64,000 nt of DNA, from positions 118,000-181,999 of the forward strand of contig CALZYE010000001.1 of NCBI GenBank assembly GCA_945830395.1. The letters run 5' to 3'. Below are positions 27,615-37,792 of this stretch, in pieces. This DNA comes from an uncultured Clostridia bacterium (GTDB taxonomy: Bacteria > Bacillota > Clostridia > Peptostreptococcales > Anaerovoracaceae). The notes below the pieces were generated by a model, which was not told the DNA's origin, made no database searches, and saw nothing but the letters and a program-made list of their open reading frames with translations. Within the stretch, counting starts at the first letter, position 1; each line of letters opens with the position of its first letter. A program made the translations under genes and the position numbers.

Positions 27615-28415
27615 ATGTATAGCTTGTCAAATCATAGGAATGGAGATGAAAAAAGATTGGATTACGATAAAATATTACAGACAATACTTGATATTGGTGA
27701 GGAAATGATCGTTGCAGGCGGTGAAGTCAGCCGCGTGGAAGAAAGCGTATTTCGTATGTGCAAAGCCTACGGCTGCGACAGAATCAATGTCTATATTCTT
27801 CTGTCCAATATGCAGGTGACGGTGGAAACGCCGGAGAAAAAAATAATAACTCATATAAGATTTATGGAAAGAAATGATGTTAATTTTGACAGATTGGATT
27901 ATTTAAATGACCTGTCAAGGTACATCTGCGCAAATGTTCCCGATGTGGAAACTATGAGCAGCAAGCTTTGTGAGGTAATGTCAAGAAAAGAACAACCGAT
28001 TTGGCTTGATATGTTGGGAGATATTTTGGCGGCATCGGGGTTTATCGTATTTTTCGGGGGAAGCTTCTTTGATGCTGTTGCAGGAGTCTTTATGGCAATG
28101 CTTGTGTTTGGGCTTCAGAGATTTTTTATTCCGAGAGAAAACAACCAGCTTGTCCTTAATTTTGTAATCTCTTTTGTGGCGGGAATGTTCGCCCTTATAC
28201 TGGTGCACATGGGTCTGAATGTTCACGGTGATAAGATCATGATGGGCGGAATAATGCTTTTGATTCCGGGAATTGCAATGACAAATGCAGTCAGAGATAT
28301 GCTTATAGGAGATTTGGCATCAGGGCTTTTGCGCCTTTCCAATGCGCTCATGGTTGCAGCTTCCATTGCCTGCGGATTTGCCATGTCGATTGCCCTTATA
28401 GGAGGTGTATTATGA
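27615..28415 (+). CDS. Threonine/serine exporter ThrE family, N-terminal subunit (YjjP/DUF1212)
   Basis: The 266-residue protein matches the ThrE N-terminal family. A soluble stretch with AGGEVSRVEESV and later transmembrane helices is typical of YjjP-type proteins. With the next gene it should form a two-part ThrE exporter of threonine or serine (or, in some relatives, succinate) in the membrane. ATG 27615 lies 4 nt after the palindrome; a TTG at 27657 preceded by GGAG is a possible alternative start that better matches where family similarity begins. It overlaps the next gene by 4 nt. Confidence 0.85.
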   Translation: MYSLSNHRNGDEKRLDYDKILQTILDIGEEMIVAGGEVSRVEESVFRMCKAYGCDRINVYILLSNMQVTVETPEKKIITHIRFMERNDVNFDRLDYLNDLSRYICANVPDVETMSSKLCEVMSRKEQPIWLDMLGDILAASGFIVFFGGSFFDAVAGVFMAMLVFGLQRFFIPRENNQLVLNFVISFVAGMFALILVHMGLNVHGDKIMMGGIMLLIPGIAMTNAVRDMLIGDLASGLLRLSNALMVAASIACGFAMSIALIGGVL

Positions 28416-28870
28416 ATCAGATTTTCATACAGATTGCGGCAGCGTTCTTCGGCTCTATAGGCTTTGCGATATTTCTAAAGATAAAGGGGATACAAATTCT
28501 TTATGCAGGCATAGGCGGCATGCTTACATGGGGCATTTATCTGGCTGCCTATGATTTCGTACAAAGTTATTTCTTCGGAAACCTTATTGCCTCTATCTTT
28601 GTTGCAGCATACGCAGAAATAATGGCGAGGGTAAACAAGGCTCCTTCTACAATTTTCCTGACGGCATCGGCAATTACATTGATTCCGGGCTCAAACTTAT
28701 ATAAGATGATGTATGCACTTGTAAACCAAAATTATGAAGATGCAGGTACCAATGGAGTTACCGCCCTTGTAATATCGCTTGCCATAGGACTGGGGTTTGT
28801 AATAGTGGCTGTATTCAACAGATATTTGACAGGCTTTACGGGGCGGATTCGCAGCGGCAAAAGCTTGTAA
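28412..28870 (+). CDS. Threonine/serine exporter ThrE family, C-terminal subunit (YjjB/DUF3815)
   Basis: The 152-residue protein has four or five hydrophobic helices and the pattern of the ThrE C-terminal family, including AEIMARVNKAPSTIFL and LIPGSNLYKMMY. It is the partner of the preceding protein, with which its start overlaps in an ATGA junction. Split two-gene ThrE systems are common in Firmicutes. It lies just upstream of glyA, which makes and consumes serine and glycine, so serine is a reasonable guess for the cargo. Confidence 0.85.
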   Translation: MNQIFIQIAAAFFGSIGFAIFLKIKGIQILYAGIGGMLTWGIYLAAYDFVQSYFFGNLIASIFVAAYAEIMARVNKAPSTIFLTASAITLIPGSNLYKMMYALVNQNYEDAGTNGVTALVISLAIGLGFVIVAVFNRYLTGFTGRIRSGKSL

Positions 28871-28887
28871 GACAGGGCTTTTTTTGC
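28856..28887 (+). terminator. Probable terminator overlapping the end of the exporter gene
   Basis: GCAAAAGC (28857-28864) can pair with GCTTTT at 28877-28882, and the 3' arm runs into a T-tract. It overlaps the stop codon of the preceding gene. The short stem makes this a modest call. Confidence 0.5.
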
Positions 28888-28957
28888 TATACTATGATGT
28901 AGAAAATTTTTATAATTGATAATATAAATTTATTTTTAAAACAGGAGGCAATCAATA

Positions 28958-30217
28958 ATGTTTAACAGAGAAGGTAAAGATGACAACAGATACAATATTG
29001 AGAATATTGAGTTCATCAAGAAAACATCACCAACAGTTGCAGATTTAATAGAAAAGGAATACAACAGACAGAAGAACAACATTGAGTTAATCGCATCGGA
29101 AAACTACTGTTCTGAGGCGGTTTTAGCCGCATGCGGAAGCTGCCTGTCATGGAAGTATGCAGAAGGATACCCTTATGTAAGAACATCAGGAAACAAAGGC
29201 AGATACTACGGCGGTACCGAATTTGTTGATGAACTTGAAGAATATTGCTGTGACACATGGAAGAAGGTATTTGATACGGACTATCATGTGAATGTTCAGC
29301 CTCATTCCGGCTCACAGGCCAATTTTGCCGCATTTAAGGCACTTATTAACCCGGGAGATACGATTTTGTCACTCAGCCTTGATAACGGCGGACATTTAAC
29401 CCACGGATCTTCAGTGAATTTCAGCGGAAAACTTTATGATGTTCAGTTCTACGATGTGGATGAAAGAGGCTTCATCGACATGGAGGATGTAAGAAAGAAG
29501 GCTCATGAATTGCAGCCGAAGCTGATTCTTACAGGTGCAAGTGCCTATGCCAGAATCATCGATTTCAAAGCTTTTGCGGAGATTGCAAAGGAAGTTGGAG
29601 CATTCTTCATGGTTGATATGGCACACATCGCAGGTCTTGTTGCAGGCGGCGCTCATCCAAGTCCTTTCGGTTATGCTGATGTTATTACGACGACTACACA
29701 TAAAACTTTGAGAGGTCCGAGAGGCGGACTTATTTTCGGAAGAGCTGAACTCGCAAAGAAAATTGACAGTGCTGTATTCCCTTACGCTCAGGGAGGTCCT
29801 TTGGAACATATTATTGCAGGCAAGGCAGTCTGTGCAGAGGAGGCGCTGAGACCTGAATTTAAGGAATATGCAAAGAAGGTCGTGATTAACTGTGCAGCGC
29901 TTTGCGATGAGTTTCTGAAACTGGGATATAATGTTGTAACAGGCGGAACGGATAACCATGTATTCCTGCTTGACCTTTCAAAGTTTCCGTTTAGCGGCAG
30001 AGACCTGCAGGAAAGATGCGACGAAAACGGAATTACACTGAATAAGAACGCTGTACCTAACGATAAGCGTTCCCCAATGCAGACAAGCGGTGTTCGCATC
30101 GGTACCGCACCGATGACTACAAGAGGATTTAACGAAGAAGATTTCCGTCAGGTTGCAAGAAGAATTGATGTAATCGTAAAAGAACTTGCAAAAGAAAAAG
30201 AAGCAGAAGCAAAATAG
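28958..30217 (+). CDS. glyA: Serine hydroxymethyltransferase
   Basis: The 419-residue PLP enzyme interconverts serine and glycine while loading one carbon onto THF. It has the family motif [21 protein letters not shown], and the PLP-lysine region [13 protein letters not shown] (Lys in THK). Length is normal. A strong ribosome binding site AGGAGG is present. Its methylene-THF product links to the fhs-fchA one-carbon genes earlier in the window. A long hairpin follows the stop codon. Confidence 0.97.
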   Translation: MFNREGKDDNRYNIENIEFIKKTSPTVADLIEKEYNRQKNNIELIASENYCSEAVLAACGSCLSWKYAEGYPYVRTSGNKGRYYGGTEFVDELEEYCCDTWKKVFDTDYHVNVQPHSGSQANFAAFKALINPGDTILSLSLDNGGHLTHGSSVNFSGKLYDVQFYDVDERGFIDMEDVRKKAHELQPKLILTGASAYARIIDFKAFAEIAKEVGAFFMVDMAHIAGLVAGGAHPSPFGYADVITTTTHKTLRGPRGGLIFGRAELAKKIDSAVFPYAQGGPLEHIIAGKAVCAEEALRPEFKEYAKKVVINCAALCDEFLKLGYNVVTGGTDNHVFLLDLSKFPFSGRDLQERCDENGITLNKNAVPNDKRSPMQTSGVRIGTAPMTTRGFNEEDFRQVARRIDVIVKELAKEKEAEAK

Positions 30218-30228
30218 TTTACCGAATA

Positions 30229-30262
30229 TGCTCTAAAACCATCATACGATGGTTTTAGAGCA
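30229..30262 (+). repeat. Perfect 15-bp hairpin after glyA
   Basis: TGCTCTAAAACCATC (30229-30243) and its exact complement (30248-30262) flank an ATAC loop. The sequence after it, GTTAATGG, is not U-rich, so factor-independent termination would be inefficient. It may act as a 3' stabiliser or partial terminator between glyA and plsX. Confidence 0.8.
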
Positions 30263-30310
30263 GTTAATGGGCGTATTTTATAAGAGTAACGAAAGAAAAA
30301 GATTTAAGAC

Positions 30311-31321
30311 ATGAGAATTATTTTAGACGGAATGGGTGGAGATAATGCACCCGGAGCTATTGTAGAGGGTGCAATTGAGGCCTCAAAGGAAATTGGAGAT
30401 GAAATTATCATCATAGGAAATGAAGATCTGATTAAAAAGTCCCTTAAGAAACTTGGATATGGGGGTAATCGGATCACAGTGGTAAACGCTGCCGAAGTCA
30501 TTACAAATGACGAATCTCCTGTTCGTGCAGTCAGAAGAAAGAAAGACTCTTCGATTGTAGTGGGCATGAACATGTTGAAAAACGGAGAGGGTGATGTCTT
30601 TATTTCTGCAGGAAGCACAGGCGGGCTTCTGGCAGGCGGCTTGTTCATCCTCGGGCGAATCGAAGGAATCGACAGACCTGCCATAGGTGCGGTGTATCCC
30701 GTAATCGGAAGCAAGCCGTCTTTGCTTGTGGACACGGGAGCAAATGCAGAGTGCAAACCTAAGAATCTATTGGACTTCGGAATCATGGGAAGCATTTACA
30801 TGGAAAAAGTACTTGGACGAAGAAATCCGAGGGTAGGGCTTGTGAACAACGGCACGGAAGCGCATAAGGGAACGACCCTTACCAAAGAAGCGTACAGTCT
30901 TCTCTCGGGCAGCAAATTGAATTTCATCGGTAATGTTGAAACCAGAGATTTGCAGGACTCGGTGTGCGATGTCATAGTTACCGACGGATTCACCGGAAAC
31001 ATAATAGTGAAACTCACCGAAGGAATGGGGTTGATGGTTCTCAGGGAGCTTAAATCAAGGTTCTTGGAAAATATCAAGTCAAAACTGGGGGCGCTGCTTC
31101 TGAAAAACCAGCTTAAAGAAATTAAGAAGGAGTTTGACTACATAGAATACGGAGGCGCTCCTATTCTTGGAGTAAAAGGTGCTGTTCTGAAGATGCACGG
31201 TTCCTCCAATGGAAGAGCGGTTAAGCAGACAATTCTTAAGGCGCTGCCTTATGTAGAAGAAAATGTTATTGGTACCATAGAAAAATTTGTTCGGGAATAC
31301 GGGAGTGATGACGATAAATAG
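30311..31321 (+). CDS. plsX: Phosphate acyltransferase PlsX
   Basis: The 336-residue protein makes acyl-phosphate from acyl-ACP, the substrate of PlsY, for phosphatidic acid synthesis at the membrane surface. The N-terminus IILDGMGGDNAPG and the middle ISAGSTGGLLAGG are typical, as is the segment MHGSSNGRAVKQ near the end. No clear Shine-Dalgarno sequence precedes the ATG. It opens a run of ten closely spaced genes. In many Firmicutes fabD-fabG-acpP separate plsX from rnc; here rnc follows directly with a 14-nt overlap. plsY and gpsA are in the same run. Confidence 0.95.
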   Translation: MRIILDGMGGDNAPGAIVEGAIEASKEIGDEIIIIGNEDLIKKSLKKLGYGGNRITVVNAAEVITNDESPVRAVRRKKDSSIVVGMNMLKNGEGDVFISAGSTGGLLAGGLFILGRIEGIDRPAIGAVYPVIGSKPSLLVDTGANAECKPKNLLDFGIMGSIYMEKVLGRRNPRVGLVNNGTEAHKGTTLTKEAYSLLSGSKLNFIGNVETRDLQDSVCDVIVTDGFTGNIIVKLTEGMGLMVLRELKSRFLENIKSKLGALLLKNQLKEIKKEFDYIEYGGAPILGVKGAVLKMHGSSNGRAVKQTILKALPYVEENVIGTIEKFVREYGSDDDK

Positions 31322-32003
31322 CGAAGGCTTTGAAAAGAAAATCAAATACAGATTTATTGATAAAGGACTTCTGAAAATTGCCCTTACTCACAGTTCTTAT
31401 TGTCGTGAAAACAAGCTGAGTTCGGTTAACTGTAACGAACGCCTTGAGTTTATAGGAGACGGGTATCTTGATGCCGTAGTCGGTACATATCTTTTTAAGC
31501 GGTTGGCAAACTTACAGGAAGGGAAGCTTTCCAAAATAAGATCAAAGGTAGTATGCGAGAAATCTTTAGCAAAGGTAGGAGAGAAGCTTGGCATTGGAGA
31601 ATACCTTTTTTTAGGTAAGGGTGAAGAGAAATCCGGAGGCAGAAAAAGGATGTCTATTGTTGCCGATGCTACAGAGGCGGTAATAGGTGCGATTTTTTTA
31701 GACGGAGGATATGAAGAAGCTGAAAGGTTTATACTCCGAGAATTTGGGGATATAATTCATGATGTTCTGACGGGAAAATTTGAGAAAGATTATAAGTCTT
31801 TGGTTCAGGAGAAACTTCAAAAAGACGGAAGCGTGCCTGTTATATGCTACCGGATTGATAAAGAGACAGGCCCTGATCATAATAAGACTTTCTATGTGCA
31901 TCTTGAATGCAACGGAAAGAAACTGGGAAAGGGTTCAGGACACAGCAAAAAAGAAGCAGAGCAGAATGCGGCCTGCGATGCATTGAACGGAGGATATATT
32001 TAA
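31308..32003 (+). CDS. rnc: Ribonuclease III
   Basis: The 231-residue protein cleaves double-stranded RNA, including rRNA precursors. The RNase III signature NERLEFIGDGYLD is present in the N-terminal catalytic domain, with the second acidic cluster in DATEAVIGAIFLDGG, and a C-terminal dsRNA-binding domain ends the protein. ATG 31308 is chosen, with a GGGAG just upstream and a 14-nt overlap with plsX. The stop overlaps the smc start (TAATG). Confidence 0.95.
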   Translation: MTINSEGFEKKIKYRFIDKGLLKIALTHSSYCRENKLSSVNCNERLEFIGDGYLDAVVGTYLFKRLANLQEGKLSKIRSKVVCEKSLAKVGEKLGIGEYLFLGKGEEKSGGRKRMSIVADATEAVIGAIFLDGGYEEAERFILREFGDIIHDVLTGKFEKDYKSLVQEKLQKDGSVPVICYRIDKETGPDHNKTFYVHLECNGKKLGKGSGHSKKEAEQNAACDALNGGYI

Positions 32004-35000
32004 TGTACTTCAAAAGACTGGAAATGCATGGATTTAAATCATTTGCAGAACCTGTCATCATAGATTTTCATGAGGGAATAACATGTATAGTTGGACCTAA
32101 CGGAAGTGGAAAGAGCAATATAAGTGATGCTATAAGATGGGTATTAGGAGAACAAAGTCCGAAAGCACTTCGCGGCGGCAAGATGGAAGAGGTTATTTTC
32201 AACGGCACCGAAAGAAGAAAACCCAGAGGAATGGCAGAAGTTACCTTGGTAATTGACAACTCAACGGGAATTTTAGATATAGAATATAAAGAAGTTGCAA
32301 TTACCCGCAGGATGTTCAGGTCCGGAGAAAGCGAATATTTGATTAATGATAATCCGTGCAGGCTGAAAGATATCCGTGAACTTATCATGGATACGGGAAT
32401 CGGTGTGGACGGTTATTCCATTATCGGGCAGGGAAAAATTTCGGATATCGTAAGCAACAAGCCGGAAAGCCGCAGAGAAATATTTGAAGAGGCTGCAGGA
32501 ATTGTTGCATACAAAACCAGAAAACAGGAAACTGAGCGAAAGCTTGCAAGTACGAGAAGTAACTTGGAACGAATTGATGATATTGTAGGTGAAATCGAAG
32601 GCAGAATAGACGGTCTTAAGGAGGACAGCATCAAGGCAAGGCGTTACCTTGACCTCAGAGAAAGCTACAAAGACCTTGAAATCAATATTATCTTGAGAAA
32701 TATAGAGGCGGCTCTGCAGAAGAATGAGGAATACGCAGGGGATATTTTGGAACTTGGAAATAAACTTGATTCCATAAATAAAGACAGAAAGAGGACTGAT
32801 GATGCTTTTCAGGAACTTCAGAAAAGGAATGGAGTTCTCGAAGAAATGTCAACAGATTTAAATAAAAAACTAATTGAGACTAAGGACAAGGTAAACAGCA
32901 TAAGCAGTGAGAGCAGACTTAACCATGAAAAATTAACTCACTTCAGACAGGAGGAAGAAAGATTAAGCGGAGAGGTTTCCGAATTTGCAAAGCTTATTGC
33001 AAAGGGTGAGAAGGAACTCGAGATCCTGAATAAAGCTTCATCTGAAATAGATGAAAGTTTAGCTGATGCAGAAAACAGACTGCAGGAGAAAATCTATTTT
33101 TATGATTCTGTAACCGGAGAATCATCCAAGTTCAGCAACATGATAGATGATAATAATGAGAAGATTATATCATTGAACAGCGAGGCTGCGTCGAAGAAAA
33201 GCGAGGCAAAAAGCTATAAAAGTTATCAGTACACCTTGGAAGAAAGAAAAGAGAAGCTTCAAGCCGAACTTTGCAGGCTGAAGGAAAACTATGAGAAGGT
33301 GAGACTGGATATTGACTCAAAGAGTGATGAGCTTAATAAACTTGAGGAAAATAATAAAAAGCTTCTGCAGCAGAGAAGGCTCGACCTTGAAAATCAGCAA
33401 AAATCGGAGAAGAAAGAACTTTCTTTAAGACGCAGGCTTGAAGAACTTAAAATCAGCTATAGCAGAACAGAAGCAAGGCTTCACACCATTGAGGAGATGG
33501 AGCAGAATTTTGAAGGATACAATTATGCCGTCAAGTACATTATGAGATGTGGAATATCCGGTATAGAGGGTGTTGTAGGGGAGATGATAAAGGTCCCTCA
33601 AGGATACGAAACTGCCGTTGAAACTGCCCTTGGAGCCGCAATGCAGAATATAGTCGTATCAGATGATGCCTGCGCCAAAAAGGCCATTACAGCGCTGAAG
33701 GTAAATCAATCAGGCAGACTCACATTTCTTCCTGTAAGTTCAATAAATGCCAAAAAACCTGTTTTTGATAGTAATATCACATCGGATAGAGGCTTTTGCG
33801 GAATCGGTTCCGAACTTATAAATTTTGAGCCCAGATATGCAAAGATATTCGACTACCTGCTTGGAAGAGTAGCTGTAGTTAAGAATTTCGATGCCGCTAT
33901 CACTTTATCAAAGAAAGTGGGGCAAGGCATCAGATTCGTTACTCTTGACGGAGAAATAATAAATGCAAGCGGTGCTGTCACCGGAGGAAAATACAAGAAT
34001 AAATCTGCAAATCTTCTGGAGAGAAAGAACGAAATTTCAAAGCTGAAGAATCTGTTAAAAACACAGGAAGAGGAGATAGATAAAACATCGGATTCTTTAA
34101 AGATGTCAGTGGACAATATGGAAAAAATGCTTCGTGCTTCCAAGGAACTTGCAGAAGAGACGAGAACGGGCGAAGTGTCATGTGCAAGGGTAAAGGACAG
34201 TATAGCATATCTGAGAAACTCTCTTACGGAACTGAAGCTGAACATAGAGAAGAATGAATCTGAAACGACACAAATTGATAAAGATCTTTCGGAGATGGCA
34301 GATGTTATCCTGAAAATTGACAGAGAAAGCAAGGAAGCGGAATATGAAATTGAGAAAATCGGTAAAGCGATGGATGAAATTTTGCAGCAGCATCAAGAAA
34401 GCAAAGATGCCGTCGAACTTGCAAATCAAGGGATAACAGAGGCCAGAATAGATGTGAATCTATGGCGTGAGAAACGAAACAATGTTAAAAACGACATAGA
34501 GAAAAATAAAGAAAACATTTCGGCGCTTCGCTTACAGTCGGAGGAGCGAGTTGATAAGCTTTCTGATGTAAGAGCCGAAAAATCCAAGCTGGAGCAGGGA
34601 GCAGGAGGGAGCGATTTCAGGCTTGAAACGCTAAACAACAGGCTTTCTGCACTGGAGGAGAAGATCGATAAGGTATCTTCGGAAAAAAGCGAAGTCAACC
34701 TTAAACTTGGGGAGCTGGGAAATGAGATTAGCAAAACCGACCGGGACAGCAATGCTTATAGAGATCAGAAATATCAACTGGAGATCAAGAAAGCAAAAAA
34801 CGATACACAACTTGACAATATGAAGGACAAGTTATGGAATGAGTTTGAAATTTCATATGCTCAGGCAAGTGACCTTAGAAAAAAGGACTTTGTAATGTCC
34901 TCAGCAGTTAGAGAAAGCAGAGAGATACGGAAAGAACTTAGAGAAATCGGTGATGTGAATATAGGCTCAATACAAGAGTATGAGCAGGTAGGCAAGCGAT

Positions 35001-35563
35001 ATGAGTTTCTGACTGCACAGAGGGAAGATGTACTGAAGGCAATGGATGAGCTTGAGAACCTCGTTAAAAATTTGGACAAAACAATAATAAGCTCTTTCAA
35101 GGAAAACTTTAACAGGGTGGAAGAAAATTTTGAGAATGTATTTGAAGAACTGTTTGGCGGCGGTCATGCGGAACTCAGAATGGAAAACGAAAATAATCCT
35201 TTGGAATCGGGAATTGAAATTGTTGCACAGCCTCCGGGCAAAAAGCTTCAGAACATAAATTTGATGTCCGGAGGAGAAAAAACAATGACGGCAATTGCAC
35301 TTATGTTTGCCGTGCTTAAGACCAAGCCTACCCCTTTTTGTATTTTGGATGAAATTGAGGCGGCGCTTGATGACAAGAATATAGACAAGTTCTCACATTA
35401 TTTGAGACAGTTTGCAGAAACTCAGTTTGCTCTCATTACCCATCAAAAAGCCACCATGGAGCATGCAGATGCTTTATACGGTATAACTATGCCTGAACGA
35501 GGGATTTCTAAGGTTCTAAGCCTAAGAATGGGTGACTACGATCCGGAGGAGTATACAAATTAG
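32003..35563 (+). CDS. smc: Chromosome segregation protein SMC
   Basis: The 1186-residue ATPase is the core of bacterial condensin. Walker A (GPNGSGKSN) lies at residues 31-39. Two long coiled coils flank a hinge (around VVGEMIKVPQGYETAVETAL). The C-terminal head has the signature LMSGGEKTMTA and Walker B CILDEIEAALDD. The length is usual for the family. ATG 32003 is preceded by GGAGG and overlaps the rnc stop; the open frame extending upstream only overlaps rnc. The order rnc-smc-ftsY is conserved in Firmicutes. ScpA and ScpB are not in the window. Confidence 0.97.
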   Translation: MYFKRLEMHGFKSFAEPVIIDFHEGITCIVGPNGSGKSNISDAIRWVLGEQSPKALRGGKMEEVIFNGTERRKPRGMAEVTLVIDNSTGILDIEYKEVAITRRMFRSGESEYLINDNPCRLKDIRELIMDTGIGVDGYSIIGQGKISDIVSNKPESRREIFEEAAGIVAYKTRKQETERKLASTRSNLERIDDIVGEIEGRIDGLKEDSIKARRYLDLRESYKDLEINIILRNIEAALQKNEEYAGDILELGNKLDSINKDRKRTDDAFQELQKRNGVLEEMSTDLNKKLIETKDKVNSISSESRLNHEKLTHFRQEEERLSGEVSEFAKLIAKGEKELEILNKASSEIDESLADAENRLQEKIYFYDSVTGESSKFSNMIDDNNEKIISLNSEAASKKSEAKSYKSYQYTLEERKEKLQAELCRLKENYEKVRLDIDSKSDELNKLEENNKKLLQQRRLDLENQQKSEKKELSLRRRLEELKISYSRTEARLHTIEEMEQNFEGYNYAVKYIMRCGISGIEGVVGEMIKVPQGYETAVETALGAAMQNIVVSDDACAKKAITALKVNQSGRLTFLPVSSINAKKPVFDSNITSDRGFCGIGSELINFEPRYAKIFDYLLGRVAVVKNFDAAITLSKKVGQGIRFVTLDGEIINASGAVTGGKYKNKSANLLERKNEISKLKNLLKTQEEEIDKTSDSLKMSVDNMEKMLRASKELAEETRTGEVSCARVKDSIAYLRNSLTELKLNIEKNESETTQIDKDLSEMADVILKIDRESKEAEYEIEKIGKAMDEILQQHQESKDAVELANQGITEARIDVNLWREKRNNVKNDIEKNKENISALRLQSEERVDKLSDVRAEKSKLEQGAGGSDFRLETLNNRLSALEEKIDKVSSEKSEVNLKLGELGNEISKTDRDSNAYRDQKYQLEIKKAKNDTQLDNMKDKLWNEFEISYAQASDLRKKDFVMSSAVRESREIRKELREIGDVNIGSIQEYEQVGKRYEFLTAQREDVLKAMDELENLVKNLDKTIISSFKENFNRVEENFENVFEELFGGGHAELRMENENNPLESGIEIVAQPPGKKLQNINLMSGGEKTMTAIALMFAVLKTKPTPFCILDEIEAALDDKNIDKFSHYLRQFAETQFALITHQKATMEHADALYGITMPERGISKVLSLRMGDYDPEEYTN

Positions 35564-35571
35564 GAGGTAAT

Positions 35572-36474
35572 ATGGCTTTATTATCAGAAAAGAAAAAAGG
35601 TTTTTTTGGAAGATTATCGGAGAGAATAACCGATGCTATTTTCATGCATCCTAAGATAGATGAAGATATGATGGATGAGATTGAGGAAATCTTGATTACA
35701 TCTGATATAGGTATGGAAACTACCATAAACATAATGGAGAATCTGAGAAAGTATGTAAAGGACAATAATTTGACCCAGCCACAGGAACTCAGAAAAGGTA
35801 TTGTGAATATAATAAGTGAGCTGATGGACAAGGGGGAGCGCAATTCTTTGTCTGCGAATTTTCCTTTGGTCATTATGATGATAGGCATCAACGGAGGAGG
35901 AAAGACCACAACTATTGCAAAATTAGGCAATAAGCTGAAGAAAGAGGGAAGAAGCGTGGTATTTGCGGCGGCAGATACATTCAGAGCGGCAGCGGCAGAA
36001 CAGCTTAAAATCTGGGGAGACAGAGTTGGAATAAGAACTATAATGCACAAGGAAGGAGCAGATCCGAGCGCAGTTCTATTCGATGCAATTCAAGCTTCAA
36101 AGGCAAAGGGAACTGAAATTCTGATCGTGGATACCGCAGGACGATTGCAGAATAAGAAAAACCTGATGGATGAGCTGGCGAAGATGAATAGAATCATAGA
36201 CAGGGAATATCCTGAAGCGGCAAGAGAAACTCTGTTGGTAGTAGATGCAACAAACGGAAAGAATGCAGTGTCCCAAGCAAAAGAATTTAACCAGGTTGCA
36301 GAACTTTCAGGCGTTGTAATTACAAAGCTTGACGGAACTGCAAAAGGAGGAATTGCCGTAACAATTGCAGACGAGTTTGACATGCCCATTAAGTTTATAG
36401 GTGTGGGAGAAGGAATCGAAGATATTGAGGACTTTGATGCAGGAGAATTTGCCGGAGGAATAATAAATGAGTAA
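35572..36474 (+). CDS. ftsY: Signal recognition particle receptor FtsY
   Basis: The 300-residue SRP GTPase docks ribosome-SRP complexes at the membrane. It has the N-terminal four-helix N domain, P-loop GINGGGKTTT, DTFRAAAAEQL, DTAGRLQNK, and TKLDGTAKGG with the guanine-specificity motif. The acidic A domain found in some species is absent, as in many Firmicutes. A strong ribosome binding site (AGGAGG) precedes it, 8 nt after smc. It overlaps der by 8 nt, unlike Bacillus, where ffh genes follow. Confidence 0.96.
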   Translation: MALLSEKKKGFFGRLSERITDAIFMHPKIDEDMMDEIEEILITSDIGMETTINIMENLRKYVKDNNLTQPQELRKGIVNIISELMDKGERNSLSANFPLVIMMIGINGGGKTTTIAKLGNKLKKEGRSVVFAAADTFRAAAAEQLKIWGDRVGIRTIMHKEGADPSAVLFDAIQASKAKGTEILIVDTAGRLQNKKNLMDELAKMNRIIDREYPEAARETLLVVDATNGKNAVSQAKEFNQVAELSGVVITKLDGTAKGGIAVTIADEFDMPIKFIGVGEGIEDIEDFDAGEFAGGIINE

Positions 36475-37792
36475 ACCGATAGTAGCTGTTGTTGGCAGAC
36501 CTAATGTAGGTAAATCAACTTTTTTTAACAGCATAGTGGGACAGAGGATTTCTATCGTAGAGGATACACCGGGAGTGACTCGAGACAGAATCTATGCAGA
36601 GGCGGAGTGGAACGGAATCCGCTTCGGAATCATAGACACAGGAGGAATCGAACCTCAAAGCAAGGATATAATAATTTCCCAAATGCGTGAACAGGCACAA
36701 ATCGCCATAGATATGGCAGATGTGATTTTATTTATCGTAGACGGAAAAGAAGGGATGACAGCTGCCGATGAAGAGGTAGGCTCCATGCTTCAGAGAACGG
36801 GTAAAAAAGTTATCTTGCTTGTAAACAAGGTCGATAATCCCTGTAAACCGCCTGAAAGCCTGTATGACTTCTATATGCTGGGTCTGGGAGAGCCGATTCC
36901 CGTTTCGGCGGCGAACAAGCTGAACTTCGGCGATGTTTTGGACGAAGTTTGCAGAAATTTTCCAGAGGGCGCAAAAGAAGATGATTCTGATAAAATTCAC
37001 CTCGCCATCATAGGAAAACCAAATGTGGGCAAGTCATCTCTGGTAAACTCTTTAATAAACGAAGAAAGAGTAATAGTTTCAAATATAGCGGGAACTACGC
37101 GGGATTCAATCGATACTCCTGTTGAATGGAACGGCGGAGAGTATGTCTTAATCGACACGGCAGGAATCAGAAGAAAGAGCAAAGTAGATGAAAATATTGA
37201 AAAGTACAGCGTAATTCGAGCAATTGCCGCAATTGAAAGAGCAGATGTGTGCATCCTTATGATAGACGCACAGGAGGGTTTGACAGAGCAGGACAAAAAA
37301 ATATGCGGTTTAGCTCATGAAGCAGGAAAAGGGATTTTAATTGTAGTAAACAAATGGGATCTTATTGAAAAAGAAACCAATACTATGCGCGATTTTAAGC
37401 GCGAAATTGAAGCAGAACTTCTATTTGCATCTTATGCGCCTGTAATCTTTACATCTGTAAAGGAAAAAGTTCGGCTGGATGAAGTTATGCGTGTTGCAAC
37501 TGAGATTGCAAACATCAGGGCCGTCAGAGTGCCGACAGGACAGTTGAACAGCCTGATTGCAGATGCTGTGATGATGAAACAGCCGCCTTCGGACAAGGGT
37601 AAGAGACTGAAAATTTACTACGCTGCGCAGGTAGGTGTAAAACCTCCGTTGTTTTCCTTTCAGGTTAATAAGAGACAGCTTATGCATTTTTCATATTCGA
37701 GGTATATAGAAAACAGAATAAGAGACACATTTGGTTTTGAGGGAACCTCCATTAAATTTGTCTTTAGAGAAAAAAGGGAGAAAGATCAGTAG
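36467..37792 (+). CDS. der: Ribosome biogenesis GTPase Der (EngA)
   Basis: The 441-residue protein has two tandem GTPase domains (P-loops GRPNVGKST and GKPNVGKSS, each with DT-x-G and NK-x-D motifs) and a C-terminal KH-like domain, the unique layout of Der/EngA. It acts in 50S subunit assembly. It overlaps the end of ftsY by 8 nt and plsY begins immediately after its stop. Confidence 0.97.
   Translation: MSKPIVAVVGRPNVGKSTFFNSIVGQRISIVEDTPGVTRDRIYAEAEWNGIRFGIIDTGGIEPQSKDIIISQMREQAQIAIDMADVILFIVDGKEGMTAADEEVGSMLQRTGKKVILLVNKVDNPCKPPESLYDFYMLGLGEPIPVSAANKLNFGDVLDEVCRNFPEGAKEDDSDKIHLAIIGKPNVGKSSLVNSLINEERVIVSNIAGTTRDSIDTPVEWNGGEYVLIDTAGIRRKSKVDENIEKYSVIRAIAAIERADVCILMIDAQEGLTEQDKKICGLAHEAGKGILIVVNKWDLIEKETNTMRDFKREIEAELLFASYAPVIFTSVKEKVRLDEVMRVATEIANIRAVRVPTGQLNSLIADAVMMKQPPSDKGKRLKIYYAAQVGVKPPLFSFQVNKRQLMHFSYSRYIENRIRDTFGFEGTSIKFVFREKREKDQ

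Noticed and set aside
30248..30262. GGTTTTAGAGC resembles the start of type II CRISPR repeats or tracrRNA pairing regions.
   Set aside because: It occurs once, as one arm of a perfect hairpin after glyA, with no repeat-spacer pattern and no cas gene in the window.
31907..32002. Upstream extension of smc into rnc.
   Set aside because: SMC similarity begins at ATG 32003, which has GGAGG and a TAATG junction with rnc; the extension is the dsRNA-binding domain region of rnc read in another frame.
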